Assembly: GCA_946406115.1 (NCBI GenBank) | Contig: OX291547.1 | Span: 191,001 to 255,000, forward strand | Source of the DNA: Apoda limacodes | Taxonomy: Eukaryota; Arthropoda; Insecta; Lepidoptera; Limacodidae | Direction of reading: 5' to 3' | Length of the DNA: 64,000 nucleotides | In this document: positions 1 to 10,705 of the stretch, in pieces | Layout of the letters: every line of letters starts with the position of its first letter | Position numbering within the stretch: position 1 is the first letter of the stretch | Program-made: the position numbers and the translations under genes | Notes under the pieces: model-generated | Seen by the model: the letters and a program-made list of their open reading frames with translations, nothing else | Told to the model about the DNA's origin: nothing | Databases searched by the model: none

Positions 1-579
1 TAGTAGATGAATCTAAGTATGTCTTGTGGCGATTGAAAAAAAATCTGAATACAGAAAAGAACTCCCGATGTTGTCTTTTTATTAGCAGAGATCCCGATAC
101 CTAAATAGAAATAGGTAGAAGCAGCATATTTACGCCCCCGCACGCTGCAGTACCTACGTCTCTATTCGAGCAGCCATACGGTTGCAGTTGGTTCGAGGAC
201 AAGTACGGCTTGATTGGCAAAGCCATGAGGCTGCTCTCATACTGTATGACTGAATGGCTCAAATTCAGCAACTGTACCAATTGTTTCGAGTACCCTGCTA
301 TTAAATTTGATCTACGTGCGTACGATATGTTTGGCTGCGTGCACTCACAAGCTGGTTTGCTTTCAGATGGCGACACCAGTTGATATTTTGTCTCTTGGAT
401 CTCTTATGCACTGGGAAGCTGAAGACCCTGGCGACAACGAGATCCTACTAGGGATAAAAAAAGCTAGACGTCGCTCATTTACCTGAAAGATAGCTGGAAT
501 GGCGAGTTATCTTCCTTAGGAAAAAAGACCTGTTGGGCCCAGAGCTGGACCCTCAGATTTTAAATAAAATAAGGTTTGC
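1..579. other. No recognisable gene
   Basis: The open frames here are short and I recognise no domain, repeat or RNA. The right edge runs into a family A retrotransposon tail. Confidence 0.4.
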
Positions 580-766
580 TTTTCTGAATGTAAATCTTGC
601 TAGAGCACGCGAACGCTTGGGTTGTGGAATGAGCTCCCTGCCAAGGTTTTCTCTAAGGAATATAGTATGGGGTTCTTCAAGAAAGAAGTTATTGGATTTC
701 TGAAGGGTCGGCAACGCGCGAGTGCTACCCCTGGTGTAACAAGCGTCTATAGGCTACGGTAACCGT
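580..766 (+). mobile_element. Family A non-LTR retrotransposon, 3' tail fragment
   Basis: From about 606 the sequence matches the 3' ends of the other family A copies (14,280-14,490; 42,810-43,030; 51,580-51,790). Shared landmarks are 'cgcgaacgcttgggttgtgg', 'aagaaagaagttattggatt' and 'ctgaagggtcggcaacgcg'. It covers the last codons of ORF2 and the start of the 3' UTR. The terminal A run seen in other copies is absent, so both ends are truncated. Confidence 0.8.
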
Positions 767-1029
767 TAAAAATGATTAAGTTCTTGCGACTCTTGTTACT
801 CTAAAGCCTTTATTGTCAAGCAGAAAAGAAGCTTTTAGAGAGCCAAAGGAGAAAGCCAGGTACCAACCGATCATTGTGGAAAATTTGCCGCAATGGTCAG
901 TGTATCTCAAACAGCTGCACGCCCTCTTAAAGCACGCCCCGCACGCACGCCCTTTTGGCAAGGAAAACATAAGTCCAACTAACTAACTATTGGTCGCGGC
1001 TCCCCCACTTACTATCCCACTCACGACTC

Positions 1030-2540
1030 ATTACAACATTAGACAAACCATTAGCCCGTAATATTAATTGGCCCATCTCTTTGGAAACCCTTCATGACAT
1101 TGATACGCAACACCTCCCAATATTACTGGTCCTTGGAGTTTCTGTTCTAGATAAACCTTTGCCAAAAATGAAAAAATGCACGGACTGGACAAAATATCAA
1201 GAACTACTGAGCTCATTTAAACTCCCCCCAGTGGCCCACAGGAAGTGAAAACTGCCACCCAGTCGGTCACATTAGCTATCTCCTGCGCACTTGTTCAGTG
1301 CATTACGTCTGCCAAGACAGCCTCGGAGAAAAGTTTACTACCGGTACATCTCCGTATTAAACTTAGCCAAGAACGAGAGCTTTACAAACTATGATGCCGA
1401 ACTCGTTACCTTGCAAGCATAAAAGAGCTAAATAAATAAGGTACTGACCTATCGCACCAAATTTCACTTTATCGGAAAAGGTCCTGGGTTAATACAATCT
1501 CAAAGATCAGCGATAATGATACCGCCCTTTATCGTTTAGCTCGCCAAACGACCAACACTTCTGCACCAATACACCCCCTGATAGAGCTAGATAACCGTCT
1601 GTACTCAGCTGCGTGCGAGATTACTAGCGGACCACTTCGAGGATCAACGATAATGATACCGCTCTTTATCGTTTAGCTCGCCAAACGACCAACACTTCTG
1701 CACCAATACACCCCCTGATATAGCTAGATAACCGTCTGTACTCAGCTGCGTGCGGGATTACTAGCGGACCACTTCGAGGATCAACTTAAGCCCAACCCCA
1801 TTTTCGACCACGCCCACACAACATTGGTTGAGGAGCGTATAGAACAGCTCCTTTCTAACCCCTCCGTCCCACTAGGAGATGATGGTTTTATTTCCCCTAA
1901 GGAGGTTTTTTTTAAAATAAAAAGAAATCCCCGAGCCCTGACGGCATTTCAAGCACGGCCCTTTTAATGCTACCTAGAAAAGCATTTTCAATGGGATCCT
2001 GCGCACAGGATTCTTTCCCACGAACTAGAAGACAGGCAAAATTATTGTCATATTAAATCCTGGTAAGAACCGCCGGAAGGCAGAGCATTATCGTCCTATT
2101 ACGTTACTTTCTAACATAGCCAACCTGTTCGACCGTCTTTTATTGAAAAGGATATCACCCCCTATTTATCTAAGGCCAGATCAGTTTGGTTTTAGAAGTA
2201 ATCATAGCACCACTCTTCAGCTTACTCGCGTCTTTTTTCACTTTACATTATTCACCTCCCATGTTTCTGGAGGAACGGAGTTTCTATGTTCCTATTGACA
2301 ATGAAAACTCCCCAAATAAGATCATTATCTGCGTTATCGACAGCAAACTGCGCATGCCCAAAATGGTTGAGCAAGTCGGCGGCAGGGCGGCCTTAAGGCC
2401 ATTATTTAACTCTGAGCTCCAGCTTAATACCAAAATCAAGCTATACAAGCTCTACGTCAGGTCCCGTCTAACGTACGCTGCGCCGTATTGGTACGCTTTG
2501 CTATCCGCAACTAAAAAGAAAAAGCTTCAAGTTGCCCATA
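1030..2540 (+). pseudogene. Jockey-like non-LTR retrotransposon ORF2 remnant (endonuclease end to RT C-terminus)
   Basis: Translation in shifting frames gives, in order: the end of an endonuclease domain and linker (about 1,030-1,500), the RT start region with SPSPDGIS (about 1,930), RT fingers with HYRPITLLSNIANLFDRLL and DQFGFRSNHST (about 2,080-2,215), and then, after a large internal deletion, the RT C-terminal region with LYKLYVRSRLTYAAPYW (about 2,440-2,500). The catalytic YADD segment is missing. Several frameshifts and an internal 137-bp duplication show it is dead. It meets an antisense fragment of another element at about 2,510-2,545. Jockey is the best clade guess from these motifs. 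Confidence 0.8.
1506..1782 (+). repeat. 137-bp tandem duplication inside the Jockey-like ORF2
   Basis: Two adjacent copies with period 137 begin 'atcagcgataatgat' (1,506) and 'atcaacgataatgat' (1,643). They differ at only a few positions. 137 is not a multiple of three, so the duplication shifts the frame and must post-date loss of function or have caused it. Confidence 0.9.
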
Positions 2541-2960
2541 ACTAATTCAAAATTATCATAAATTGCACAAGGCGGCTTGTGTACACTCACAACAATGAGA
2601 TGCTCAACTTCTATACAGGACAGCTCGGCAGTTCGCTCAACTGAGAGGCTCACAATGTCTTTACGTTCCTTAAACTTTAGCTGTTTATTAACTAAAATTA
2701 AAGAGCCACCATGGATAGCATTTACTCGGCTGAACGAACTTCCGACCTGGAGAAGAGTGATTAGTAAACTGATGGCTGCGTAGCCAGTGTTCAGTGATAC
2801 ATAAAATGTCAATCTTTTGGCAGTTTATGAACAATTCAATTTCTAGTTCTTTCTGAGACATTCCTTGTATATTCTGATGCACCAGGTTCAATGGAATATT
2901 ATTTTTAGTATGACAAAGTTTATTTTTTTGTTTCTGTTTGCATAAAACTTGAGTAGACAT
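2510..2960 (-). pseudogene. Non-LTR retrotransposon ORF2 start: EEP-type endonuclease fragment
   Basis: On the minus strand a reading frame starts at 2,960. After about 20 residues it shows the usual opening of an apurinic-type endonuclease of non-LTR elements: LNLVHQNIQGM, then DILCITEHWL. After a frameshift near 2,760 the next blocks follow in a second frame: HGGSLILVNKQLKFKERKDI, then LIVVSVHKPP. It stops at about 2,510, where it abuts an antisense Jockey fragment. In orientation and order it lies directly after the ORF1 remnant at 3,071-4,630, so the two are probably the 5' half of one element. The clade is CR1/Jockey-like and not resolved further. Confidence 0.82.
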
Positions 2961-3070
2961 AGATTGTTTAATATAATCATTATTAATGTTGGAATTATAT
3001 AATATGCCAAAGTGGTCCTTTGTTGTCTGAAAATTTAATTTAAATTATAACATGTCAAATTATTATACTG

Positions 3071-4198
3071 CTAAATAGAAGCAGGTTGTTTAGCTAAATT
3101 ATTAGCTGAAATGTCAATTACACTATTATAATTGCACTGCTCAATAGAAGCAGGTTGTTTAGCCAAATACTTGGCTGAAATGTCAATTACACTACTATAA
3201 TTACACTGCTCAATAAAAGCAGATTGTTTAGCCAAATTATTGGCTGTGGTATTAATATAAAATGATAGCGACAAGGCTAACACTCTGGTACAATGGTGTG
3301 TGAGATAATATTTATGTCTTGTCCTTATATAATTATGTCTAAAAATACTGTTAGTATCTATCACATGAAAGTTATTGTTATTGCTAGACATAGTATGCAA
3401 AGCTAAATTTAACTCACATCTAAGGTTGTTTTACTCCTGTGGCAAACCCTTACAATAGGGAAATGTAAACATTACAATTTTTTTTACTTTAAGTGAGCTT
3501 ATACAATTATAATTTTGTCTTATTTCACTTTTATTTACATTACCCCTGTTACCGATAAATATTACTAATGTAGAGGATGGAGTGATTTTGTCAGACTTAA
3601 TTAAACTTCTCATTATATTAACATAATTGGCATTTGGCATACAATTATTTAAAACTGGTTGTCCTACACTTGAGCTGAGAAAGTGTCCAAAACCTTTTCC
3701 CATTTCATCACAAAACATTACTATATTGTCATCAACACTACATTTTTGTGAAACACTGGTTGCGTGAGAACTGTTGTGAGCATATGATTGTTGCTCGGAT
3801 TCCAAACTGACACTCATTGATGACTGAGGTGTTGGTAAAGGTAGTAACAAGGATGCACAATCTGGCTGTGAATCGCTGAGGCGTTTACAATCACACATAC
3901 TGTGATTGAGTTGTAATGACTCAAAACGCTCTGCATTATATTTACTCAATTCAATTAGCTCATTCATAGCCAGTGTGTGCTCCTCCATCTCTCTCAGAGA
4001 CTCTTCATACTTGCAGGTCATCATCTGCAAGGATGTATGTAAATCTTTTATTTGCAAGTCGAGTAAATGTGTATCAGTTTTATGTTGTAGCCTACTGTTT
4101 TCTAATTGCAACTTACATACTTCCAGATGTTCCACTAACTGTAATTTTTCTTTGTAGTAATTTACATTTCTACTTAATATTTTTTGCTTTTTGATCAT
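3071..4198 (-). pseudogene. ORF1 (gag-like) of the same non-LTR element, C-terminal part
   Basis: The minus-strand frame runs 4,198 to 3,434, has an in-frame TAA at 3,431-3,433, and continues in the same frame to 3,071. It starts in a coiled-coil-rich stretch rich in Leu, Glu and Lys, then has a Ser/Gln-rich linker. After that comes a block with TLVIFIGNRGNVNK and KKIVMFTFPYCKGL, which resembles the esterase/SGNH-like C-terminal region of insect CR1-type ORF1 proteins. The C-terminus carries three 23-residue repeats (see 3,074-3,250). ORF1 proteins bind element RNA. The single nonsense codon and a frameshift at an A9 run (4,206-4,214) break it. The identification comes from motif order and position before the endonuclease. 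Confidence 0.7.
3074..3250 (-). repeat. 69-bp tandem repeat, about 2.5 copies, inside ORF1
   Basis: Units start at 3,074, 3,143 and 3,212 ('aatagaagcagg' or a variant) with an exact 69-bp period. 69 is a multiple of three, so on the minus strand it makes a 23-residue protein repeat containing LAKQ, IEQCNY and VIDIS. Confidence 0.9.
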
Positions 4199-4202
4199 TT
4201 TT

Positions 4203-4631
4203 TCATTTTTTTTTATAAATTTGTTGATTTTGATGTATTTTTTTTATCTGGTTTCTACTGCACTTAGCAAGTCTCACTGGTTTAGAAGAATTAATGGTGT
4301 CGTCACCTGTAAGATCTATAGTGGTGGTATTGCTAGTTGCAGCAGAAACAAGATTAGGGGCCTTACTACATAATTCGTCAAAAAGATTTTGAGTTTGATG
4401 CTGTGTGTAAGTATGGGTGGCCTCTTCAAGTTGTGAGATGTGTTGATGGGCCTCGCGTAGTTCCTCTTCTAGATATGAGATCTTATTAAGGGCCACCACA
4501 TACTCCTCACTACAGCTGTCAAACGTTTCTATAATTTTCTGAAATTGGTCCCGCTCTTTTAGGACAGTACCATATTGAGTGTGCAACACTGACAACTCAT
4601 TGCGGAGGCTACTATTTTTGTTTAATATAAT
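4203..4631 (-). pseudogene. ORF1 coiled-coil N-terminal part, cut by a family A insertion
   Basis: The minus-strand frame from about 4,631 to 4,203 encodes a heptad-like coiled coil (SLRNELSVLHTQYGTVLKER, later ISYLEEELREAHQHISQLEE). An acidic/Thr patch with IDLTGDD follows, which resembles a SUMO-interaction-like motif. It ends at a stop just past an A9 run. A one-base slip there would connect it to the next ORF1 segment, so the two are one gene. Its upstream end is truncated by the family A fragment at 4,632. The first residues of the longer open frame (MHPPRDGSSTPYG...) are antisense family A, not ORF1. Confidence 0.6.
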
Positions 4632-4876
4632 CACAAGTCCGGCCCCATATGGAGTACTGCTGCCATCTCTAGGCGGGTGCACCTGGATACCAGCTTAGCC
4701 CTTTTGATTCGGTTCAACGACGAGCAGTAAGAATCGTCGACGATCCCAAACTCACAAGTCGTATCGAACCTTTCAGTCTGAGGAGAGATTTTGCATCCCT
4801 GTGTGTGTTCTACCGCTTGTATAATGTGTTCTGTGTTTTGAGGAATTGTCTGAAATAATTTCCACAGCTACTTTCT
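4632..4876 (+). mobile_element. Family A fragment, left part of a copy later split by a second family A
   Basis: This plus-strand sequence matches family A ORF2 near its 3' end: 'ccccatatggagtactgctg', then 'gattcggttcaacgacgagc', up to 'ccacagctactttct'. The same copy resumes at 6,831 with 'tactttctaccatc', exactly where an intact copy would continue. The two halves flank the minus-strand insertion 4,877-6,830. Confidence 0.85.
4869..4876. repeat. Left 8-bp target-site duplication (tactttct)
   Basis: 'tactttct' at 4,869-4,876 is repeated at 6,831-6,838, immediately outside the minus-strand family A insertion. In the intact target the motif occurs once ('gctactttctaccatcgc'). Confidence 0.85.
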
Positions 4877-6830
4877 TTTTTTTTTTTTTTTTTTTTAAAT
4901 ACCACTAAGGTGGCAAACAAGCTTACGGTCCGCCTGATGGTAACCGGTCACCGTAGCCTATGGACGCTTGCAACACCAGGGGTATCACTTGCGCATTACC
5001 AAGTTTTTTGGACGCCAGCTTCACCTTATCTTGTAAATGATCTCGGAACTGAACATCGCTGGAGATGTCGACACCAAGGATCCCAATGCTCTTGGAGATG
5101 GAGAGGGGAGTGTTCTGAAATTGTGGGACTACAGTGAATAGAGTTCTCTTAGCGGTAAACTCGCACACTTGTGTCTTTGTAGGGTTGAATCGGACCAAGT
5201 TTACCCGTCCCCAGTCAGAGACCTTGGACAGTGTGGTCTCGATTTGAGACACAAGTTCTCCGCGGTTTTCCTCCACAACGGAACGAGGGATGTTTGCACG
5301 ACCCGTGTAAAAAGCGTCTCCAGTACTGTCATCTGCATAGCAATGTATGTTGTTGATGTCCAACATGTCATTGATATGCAGTAGACAGAGCGTAGGAGAC
5401 AGCACAGAGCCTTGCGGGACACCAGCATTAATGTCCATGCTATCAGAGCTACTACATTTAACTACGGTTCGTATGCGTCTGCCGGACAAAAAGCTAGCCA
5501 CCCATTTGCACAAACCCTCGGGCACTCTGTAAGATGGCAACTTCGATAGAAGACCCCGGTGTGAGACCCGATCGAACGCCTTCGCTATGTCCAGGCTACA
5601 TGCCAATGCCTCCCCTGTACTCTCAATGGCTGGTGCCCATCGGTGTGTGAGATACACTAGAAGGTCTCCAGTCGAGCGACGAAAGCCATATTGACGGTCA
5701 CTGATCAGGTCGTGTACTTCTAGGTATCTTAGAAGCTGTATGATGAACACACGCTCCATCACCTTGGAGAGGAGAGAGGTAATAGGCCTGTAATTCGATG
5801 GATCTGAAATATCGTCCTTTTTGGGCACCGGGTGCACATTCGCAGTCTTCCATGAAGACGGAAATTGCCTAGTGTGGTAGGAAAGCGCGAAGAGGCGTGT
5901 GATTACAGGACATAACTCAGGAGCACACTGCTTAAGCATCACTGCTGGTATACCGTTTGGCCCACTCGAATTATGAACGTCTAGAGAAAGCAACTCCTGC
6001 CGGACCTCCCGCTGCGTTATGAAGATTTCCGGCATGGTCTTACCGCACCACGGTTTAGTAGGTGGTACAGCGCCTTCATCCTTCATGTTCGAGTTCGAGG
6101 CAAAGAGACTGCCCAGTAGATCAGCTTTCTTTTTAGCACTATGGGCCAAGTCACCGTCGGTCTTTCGCAGTGGTGGTAACGACGACTGGCAAAACAGCTT
6201 TGGCAAGCTACCAGAAAGCACAACTCCCAGAAGGATAGCTCGCAAGTCGCCCACCTATTTTGCCGATGAATTGGAATTTGCTCTGGCAGTTGCTATCTTA
6301 CTGAACCTCGAGGCAGCATTTAATTTGCGTTTTACCTCAGAAATATTCGGAGCCTTATTATTACGAGTCGTGGTCTAAGCCTCATATGCAGTTTGGTTAA
6401 CAATTTTAGCTTTTCTGCAAGACCTATTAACCACGGTCGTTTTTTGACGCCGGCAGCTACTCGCTGGTTAGGAATATAACATTCCATACCAGCGAGGATT
6501 GTCTCAGTGACTGCGGCTGCGCAGATGTCAGGATCGTCTGAGCTAAAGCAGATCTGCCTCCACGGGTACGATGCATAAAATTCTCGCAATCCATCCCAGT
6601 CTGCCGACTTATAGTGCCACACACGACGCCAATTAGTTGGCCCAGATAGATCAGGTTGTGTGCATAACACTTGAGTCCGAACGAGACAGTGGTCCGAGGA
6701 GCCTAAAGGCGCATCCACTGAGACGGAATATCCGTCCGGACGAGTAGTCAGCAGAAGGTCCAGTAAGGAGCTCGTATGTTCCTCTATATCTGGTATTCTC
6801 GTTGGAAAAAGTACCAGCTGAGAGAATCCA
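4877..6830 (-). mobile_element. Family A non-LTR retrotransposon, 5'-truncated, inserted in another family A copy
   Basis: The minus-strand element has its A tail as a T run at 4,877-4,896. Its 3' UTR follows, then ORF2 up to the endonuclease, where it is 5'-truncated at 6,830. A frame of 443 residues (6,254-4,923) is open. It contains the RT: NYRPITSLLSKVMERV, DRQYGFRRSTGDLL, SLDIAKAFDRVSH, GVPQGSVLSP and the catalytic YADD (5,328-5,339). A second frame (6,718-6,332) carries the endonuclease end with PLGSSDHCLV. Near 5,000 about 500 bp of the C-terminal coding region is deleted, joining ORF2 directly to the tail. Without the start of the endonuclease and the C-terminus it cannot move by itself. 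An EEP endonuclease plus RT without RNase H suggests the R1/Jockey group. Confidence 0.9.
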
Positions 6831-7022
6831 TACTTTCTACCATCACTCCGCTCGCCATCGAAAGCGAATTAATCTCACTCTTCGTTACCTAAATGATCAC
6901 GAACAGTTGCGTTTGACAGGAGCTTTCTCCCGCGAACGCTTAAGTTGAGGAATGAGCTCCCTGCTGAGGTTTTCTCCAGGGACAACGTTATGGGGTTCTT
7001 TAAGAAGAAAGTTATTAGATTT
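6831..7022 (+). mobile_element. Family A fragment, right part of the split target copy
   Basis: It begins with the right target duplication 'tactttct' (6,831-6,838) and continues in family A sense: 'ccgctcgccatcg', 'cgcgaacgcttaagttg', 'aatgagctccctgc', 'aagttattagattt'. It stops without the usual tail at about 7,022. Confidence 0.82.
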
Positions 7023-7485
7023 AAGACGTGATTATAGTCCTAATAGTTTTGGGTTCTAATGGTATGTTTACACTCTTGCATTCAACGCTATGTTATTGGG
7101 CACATGTACGAGCACAAGTGATAAACAGTTTGCTTTGCCACACAACGCGTTCCGAGGTTGCGTAGCGCGAGTGTTAACGCGACATAGGTAATATTTGATT
7201 TCACCGGCGCGCTAATTTGCAATAATTTTGTGCAGGTTAAATTATCGATAGTGTTGTTTGACAACAATTTTTTTTCGGTTTCGTTTTTCATTTGGCATTG
7301 TTGATCTTGTACATTCTATACGTATATCTTATGTCACCGTAAGGGTTCCCCCGAGCAACGAGACGTTAAGAATTCAGAAATGACTAGGTAGAACGCAGCT
7401 TAGAAAAGAACCAAGCGAGGGTCACCACTATGCGTAGTGAACACACACACACAGACACACATTGCTTGCCGTGATACTATACTGT
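7023..7485. other. No gene seen; short (CA)n tract
   Basis: No coding remnant is recognised. A short CA-rich microsatellite lies at 7,439-7,463 (acacacacacac, then agacacac). The sequence 'tagaatgtacaagatcaa' occurs here in reverse (about 7,302-7,322) and again at 17,826-17,846, hinting at a small shared repeat. Confidence 0.4.
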
Positions 7486-7650
7486 GGCTGAGGATTCCGC
7501 AGACTCCCTTAGTGCCTGCGTTATTGCAGTCGTGAATGAAACGACGGCCTCATCAACTTCTAAGGGAGTTGAAATACCTCCAACCGGCAATTTATAATTT
7601 AGCATTTTCTTATAAAATTTATCCCAGTCCCTGGTTTTGGTAAGGCTCAG
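7486..7650 (-). pseudogene. Jockey-type ORF2 linker fragment
   Basis: The minus-strand translation reads TKTRDWDKFYKKMLNYKLP, then STPLEVDEAVVSFTTAI and TQALRESAESS. This is the usual endonuclease-to-RT linker of Jockey-like elements ('W..F...L', 'EVDEAV..FT.AI..A'). It is a short piece lying next to, but antisense to, family B. Confidence 0.6.
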
Positions 7651-7981
7651 AGCAGGTCCAAGCCTGCATTGCTAAGGCTCTGGGGTCAACCGGCATCACA
7701 TCCGCGCGCCCGTCTCTTCTATTGCGTTCGCCTTCTCGCTCGCGCATCCACTCGCGCTCTGTCTGCCCCGACCCGCGCCCCGCTCGCCGCAATCTTCGGG
7801 TCTCCGTACATACAAACTTCTGTCTGCACTCCCTGGGCCCGTCTCAGTTAGGGGAATTTCGTAACCCGCCACCCTCAAGGACATCTTGCGACCCCCGCGC
7901 CTTGCAGCTGCGCCAAGTGCTCCCGCACTTCTTGCGTACTTGCGCCTTGCCCCCCCGGCTCCTCCCTCGCGCTACCCCATA

Positions 7982-8132
7982 AAGCCACTTAGCCGATCAA
8001 GTCGAGCCCGACTACATAGAGGCCGTGTACGCACAATACGAACAGGTCACCACCCCCCAACACATGCTCAGATTCATGTCTGAGCATCGCCCGTTCTTTA
8101 ACGCCCTCCGTAAGGCGATTCCCCAAAAATAA
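7982..8132 (+). pseudogene. Family B ORF1 (gag-like) C-terminal remnant
   Basis: The plus-strand frame 7,982-8,132 ends DYIEAVYAQYEQVTTPQHM ... FFNALRKAIPQK and a stop, seven bases before the ORF2 ATG at 8,140. This is the layout of ORF1 followed by ORF2 in Jockey-type elements. An in-frame stop lies just upstream, and the GC-rich sequence 7,670-7,980 is probably the rest of a frameshifted ORF1 with Cys-rich patches. Confidence 0.55.
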
Positions 8133-8139
8133 AACCAAA

Positions 8140-10105
8140 ATGGATTGCACATCCGCGCGAGAAAAACCCCGCTCCGTCTCCATCGGCTATTTTAACGCCA
8201 ACAGTCTCCGTAACTAAAAGTAGGAATTAGCGGAATTCCGCTCGTCCCATAAACCGGACGTCTTCCATATCCAGGAAACGTTCCTCAAACCTGCTATCCG
8301 CACCCCTTCGATTGCGAACTGTTGCACCGTCCGTGATAATAGAACTGCCTCCCATCTCGGAGGCACTCTCATCTATTACAGACGCTTCCTGCATTGCTCC
8401 CCCATCGATACTCCACGCCTTACGAATTTAGAAGCATCCGTCTGCCGCTTAGTGATGACCGAACATCAGCCGGTCATCATTGCATCGGTTTATCTCTCTC
8501 CCTTAAAGCCTTGCTGGAGAACGACCTTCAGTCGCTTTTAACTTTAGGCAACGCCGTCATCCTAGCCGGCGACCTAAATTGCAAACACCGCCTACAATCA
8601 CTTCAAGGATAGGTAGACTCCTCGACCAATTAGTTGTCAAACTTAACATTGACATCATAGCTCGTAGTCCACCCACTTTCCCCATAACGCACGCCAGCGC
8701 TGCAGCCCTGGCGTGCTCGACATAGCACTTCTAAAGAATGTAAGGCTAAGCTTTCGCTTTATAGAGGTGCTTGACGAACTTGACTCGGATCACCGCCCTG
8801 TCCTCCTCCGATTAGCTTCCCCATGGGACACTCCTCCCGACACTAGGACCGTGACGGACTGGGATAATTTCGGGCAATACTCGAAAACCCAAGCTCGCCA
8901 CATATACATCGCGTTCCCAATATAATCTCTTCCGCGAACGATATAAACGTGGTTATTGACTAACTCACTGGCCACCTGACCGCCACCGTTGGCGAGTGCT
9001 CAGGAAAAGTGCCGGTTGGTGACTACCACCACCTAAGTCTGCCTCAGCACATCAGGTCGCTAATGACTGAGCGTAACGCGGCCCGCCACAGACCCGATCG
9101 CGCTCCCACTACCGAAAACAAAGCTCGCTTCAACGACCTACACCGCCGTGTAAGAACAGCTGTAGCTGAACTTCGCTCCCAACGTTTCGGTGATCTGATG
9201 GAGAATATTTCGCCTTCTCATCAAGCTTATTGGCGCCTAGCCTAGTGAAATCAGACACCTTCAACACTCTCCCTTCGTTAACTCGTCCTTACAACGTTCC
9301 CGCGTTCGATGACGACGAAAAAGTGGATTGCCGTAAGCACACAACCTTTCGATCCCGATCACGTGCGAGAGGTAGACGGTGAAGTGGAGTGCAGAAGTTA
9401 TCTCCCCCCACAGGATCCTCTGCCCCCCGTCACAGTCGACGAAGTCAAACAGGTCATCAAAGACTTACGCCCCCGTAAAGCCCCCGGCGCGGACGGCATC
9501 TCTAACGATATCCTAAAGCGCCTTACCTTCTCCTTCTCTGCCTTCTAGTAGCAATCTTCAACGCTGCTATCGAAAATTAAACCTTTCCTTCTCAATGGAA
9601 AGATGCAATTGTTATAGGCATCCATAAGCCAGGGAAAGCTCGTACCGAGCCGTTCTCCTACCGCCCTATAAGTTTTATAAAGGCCCTTGGTAAACTTCAC
9701 GAATGCTTCCTCCTCCCACGCCTACGGAATGTTATAGTCTCGTCCGTTATAGTAATATCACGGAACACATTCTCTCTGGCTTCCAGCCAGTATTAGGGAA
9801 GCCCCGTCACACGGGCGCTGTCTTCTTCGATGTAGCGAAAGCCTTCGACAAAGTCTGGCACAATGGTTTAGTTTATAAACTGTACAAGTATCAGTTGCCA
9901 GGCCGCCTCGTACTCATCATACGAGACTATTTGTCGAACCGCAGCTTTCACTACAGAGGCACTCTCTCTTCACCTCGTCCCCTACAAGCAGAAGTCCCGC
10001 AAGGATCCGTGCTCGCCCCTATCTTGTACCGTTTTAACATTTTTTAGCCATCACAAAAGCGCACAACGCCGCTAAAGAAGTTTTCACTTCAAAAAAAACT
10101 TGTCC
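8140..10105 (+). mobile_element. Family B Jockey-type retrotransposon, ORF2 (endonuclease-RT), defective
   Basis: ORF2 starts with ATG at 8,140 (MDCTSAREKP..., then SIGYFNANSLRN), broken by stops and frameshifts. Endonuclease blocks follow: KPDVFHIQETFL, AVILAGDLNCKHR (about 8,560) and DSDHRPVLLRL (about 8,780). Then the RT: DLRPRKAPGADGIS (about 9,470), FFDVAKAFDKVWHNGLVYKL (about 9,815) and LQAEVPQGSVLAPILYRFN (about 9,985). The sequence then jumps to the region after the catalytic box, so the ADD motif is missing. A second copy is at 22,740-25,085 on the minus strand with closely matching sequence. The element was a complete Jockey-clade type but cannot be active. Confidence 0.88.
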
Positions 10106-10130
10106 AGTGCAGCGATTTCAGAAAGGCTGA

Positions 10131-10240
10131 AGTAAGTACTACCTATCTTATCTTTTCCTAAACCCTGTCTATACTACAAGTTCAAAGTAAGTACTACCTA
10201 TCTTATCTTCTCCTTAACCCTGTCTATACTACAAGTTCGA
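10131..10240 (+). repeat. 55-bp tandem duplication
   Basis: Two adjacent units of 55 bp start 'agtaagtactacctatctta' at 10,131 and 10,186, with a few differences. It lies between family B and a family A remnant. Confidence 0.9.
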
Positions 10241-10339
10241 AGAATCGGTTAACCTTTAGCTAATTAAATGTGACAAAAAAAAATTATCTAGGCAAATTCA
10301 TGTGTAGAGGATAGCCCACTTGTTTGTACGGTGAAACGT

Positions 10340-10705
10340 AACGTATCTCCATCTCCAAGAGCATCGGAATCCTTGGTGTTGACATCTCTAGCAATGTACA
10401 GCTCCGAGATAAATTTTTGAAAAAAAATTTGCAAGAAGGTGAAGCTCGTCCAAAACACTTGGTGTACTCTACAGAGCGAAGCAGTACTTCACCTCGGGGC
10501 AAAGGTTGCTGCATTACAAGTCCCAGGTTCGATCCCATATGTTTGTCAAGGTTTTCTCTAAGGACTACAGTTCTTCAAGAAAGAAGTTATTAGATTTGTG
10601 AAGGGTCCCCCCAGGTGTTGCAAGCGTCCATGGACTGCGATGATAACTTATTATCAGGCTTACTATGGCAAGCTTGTTTGTCACCTTAGTGGTATAAAAA
10701 ATATC
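10340..10705 (+). mobile_element. Family A remnant with internal deletions
   Basis: Family A ORF2/3' landmarks appear in order: 'ctccatctccaagagcatcg', 'ggtgttgacatctc', 'gcagtacttcacctcggggc', 'ccatatg', 'caaggttttctctaaggac', 'aagaaagaagttattagatt', and the tail 'agcttgtttgtcaccttagt' ending with 'ggtataaaaaa'. Most of the C-terminal coding region is deleted between 'ccatatg' and 'tttgtcaagg'. Confidence 0.8.

Noticed and set aside
7669..7982. GC-rich overlapping open frames as a host gene
   Set aside because: They precede the family B ORF1 end and ORF2 in the right place for a frameshifted ORF1. No host domain is visible.
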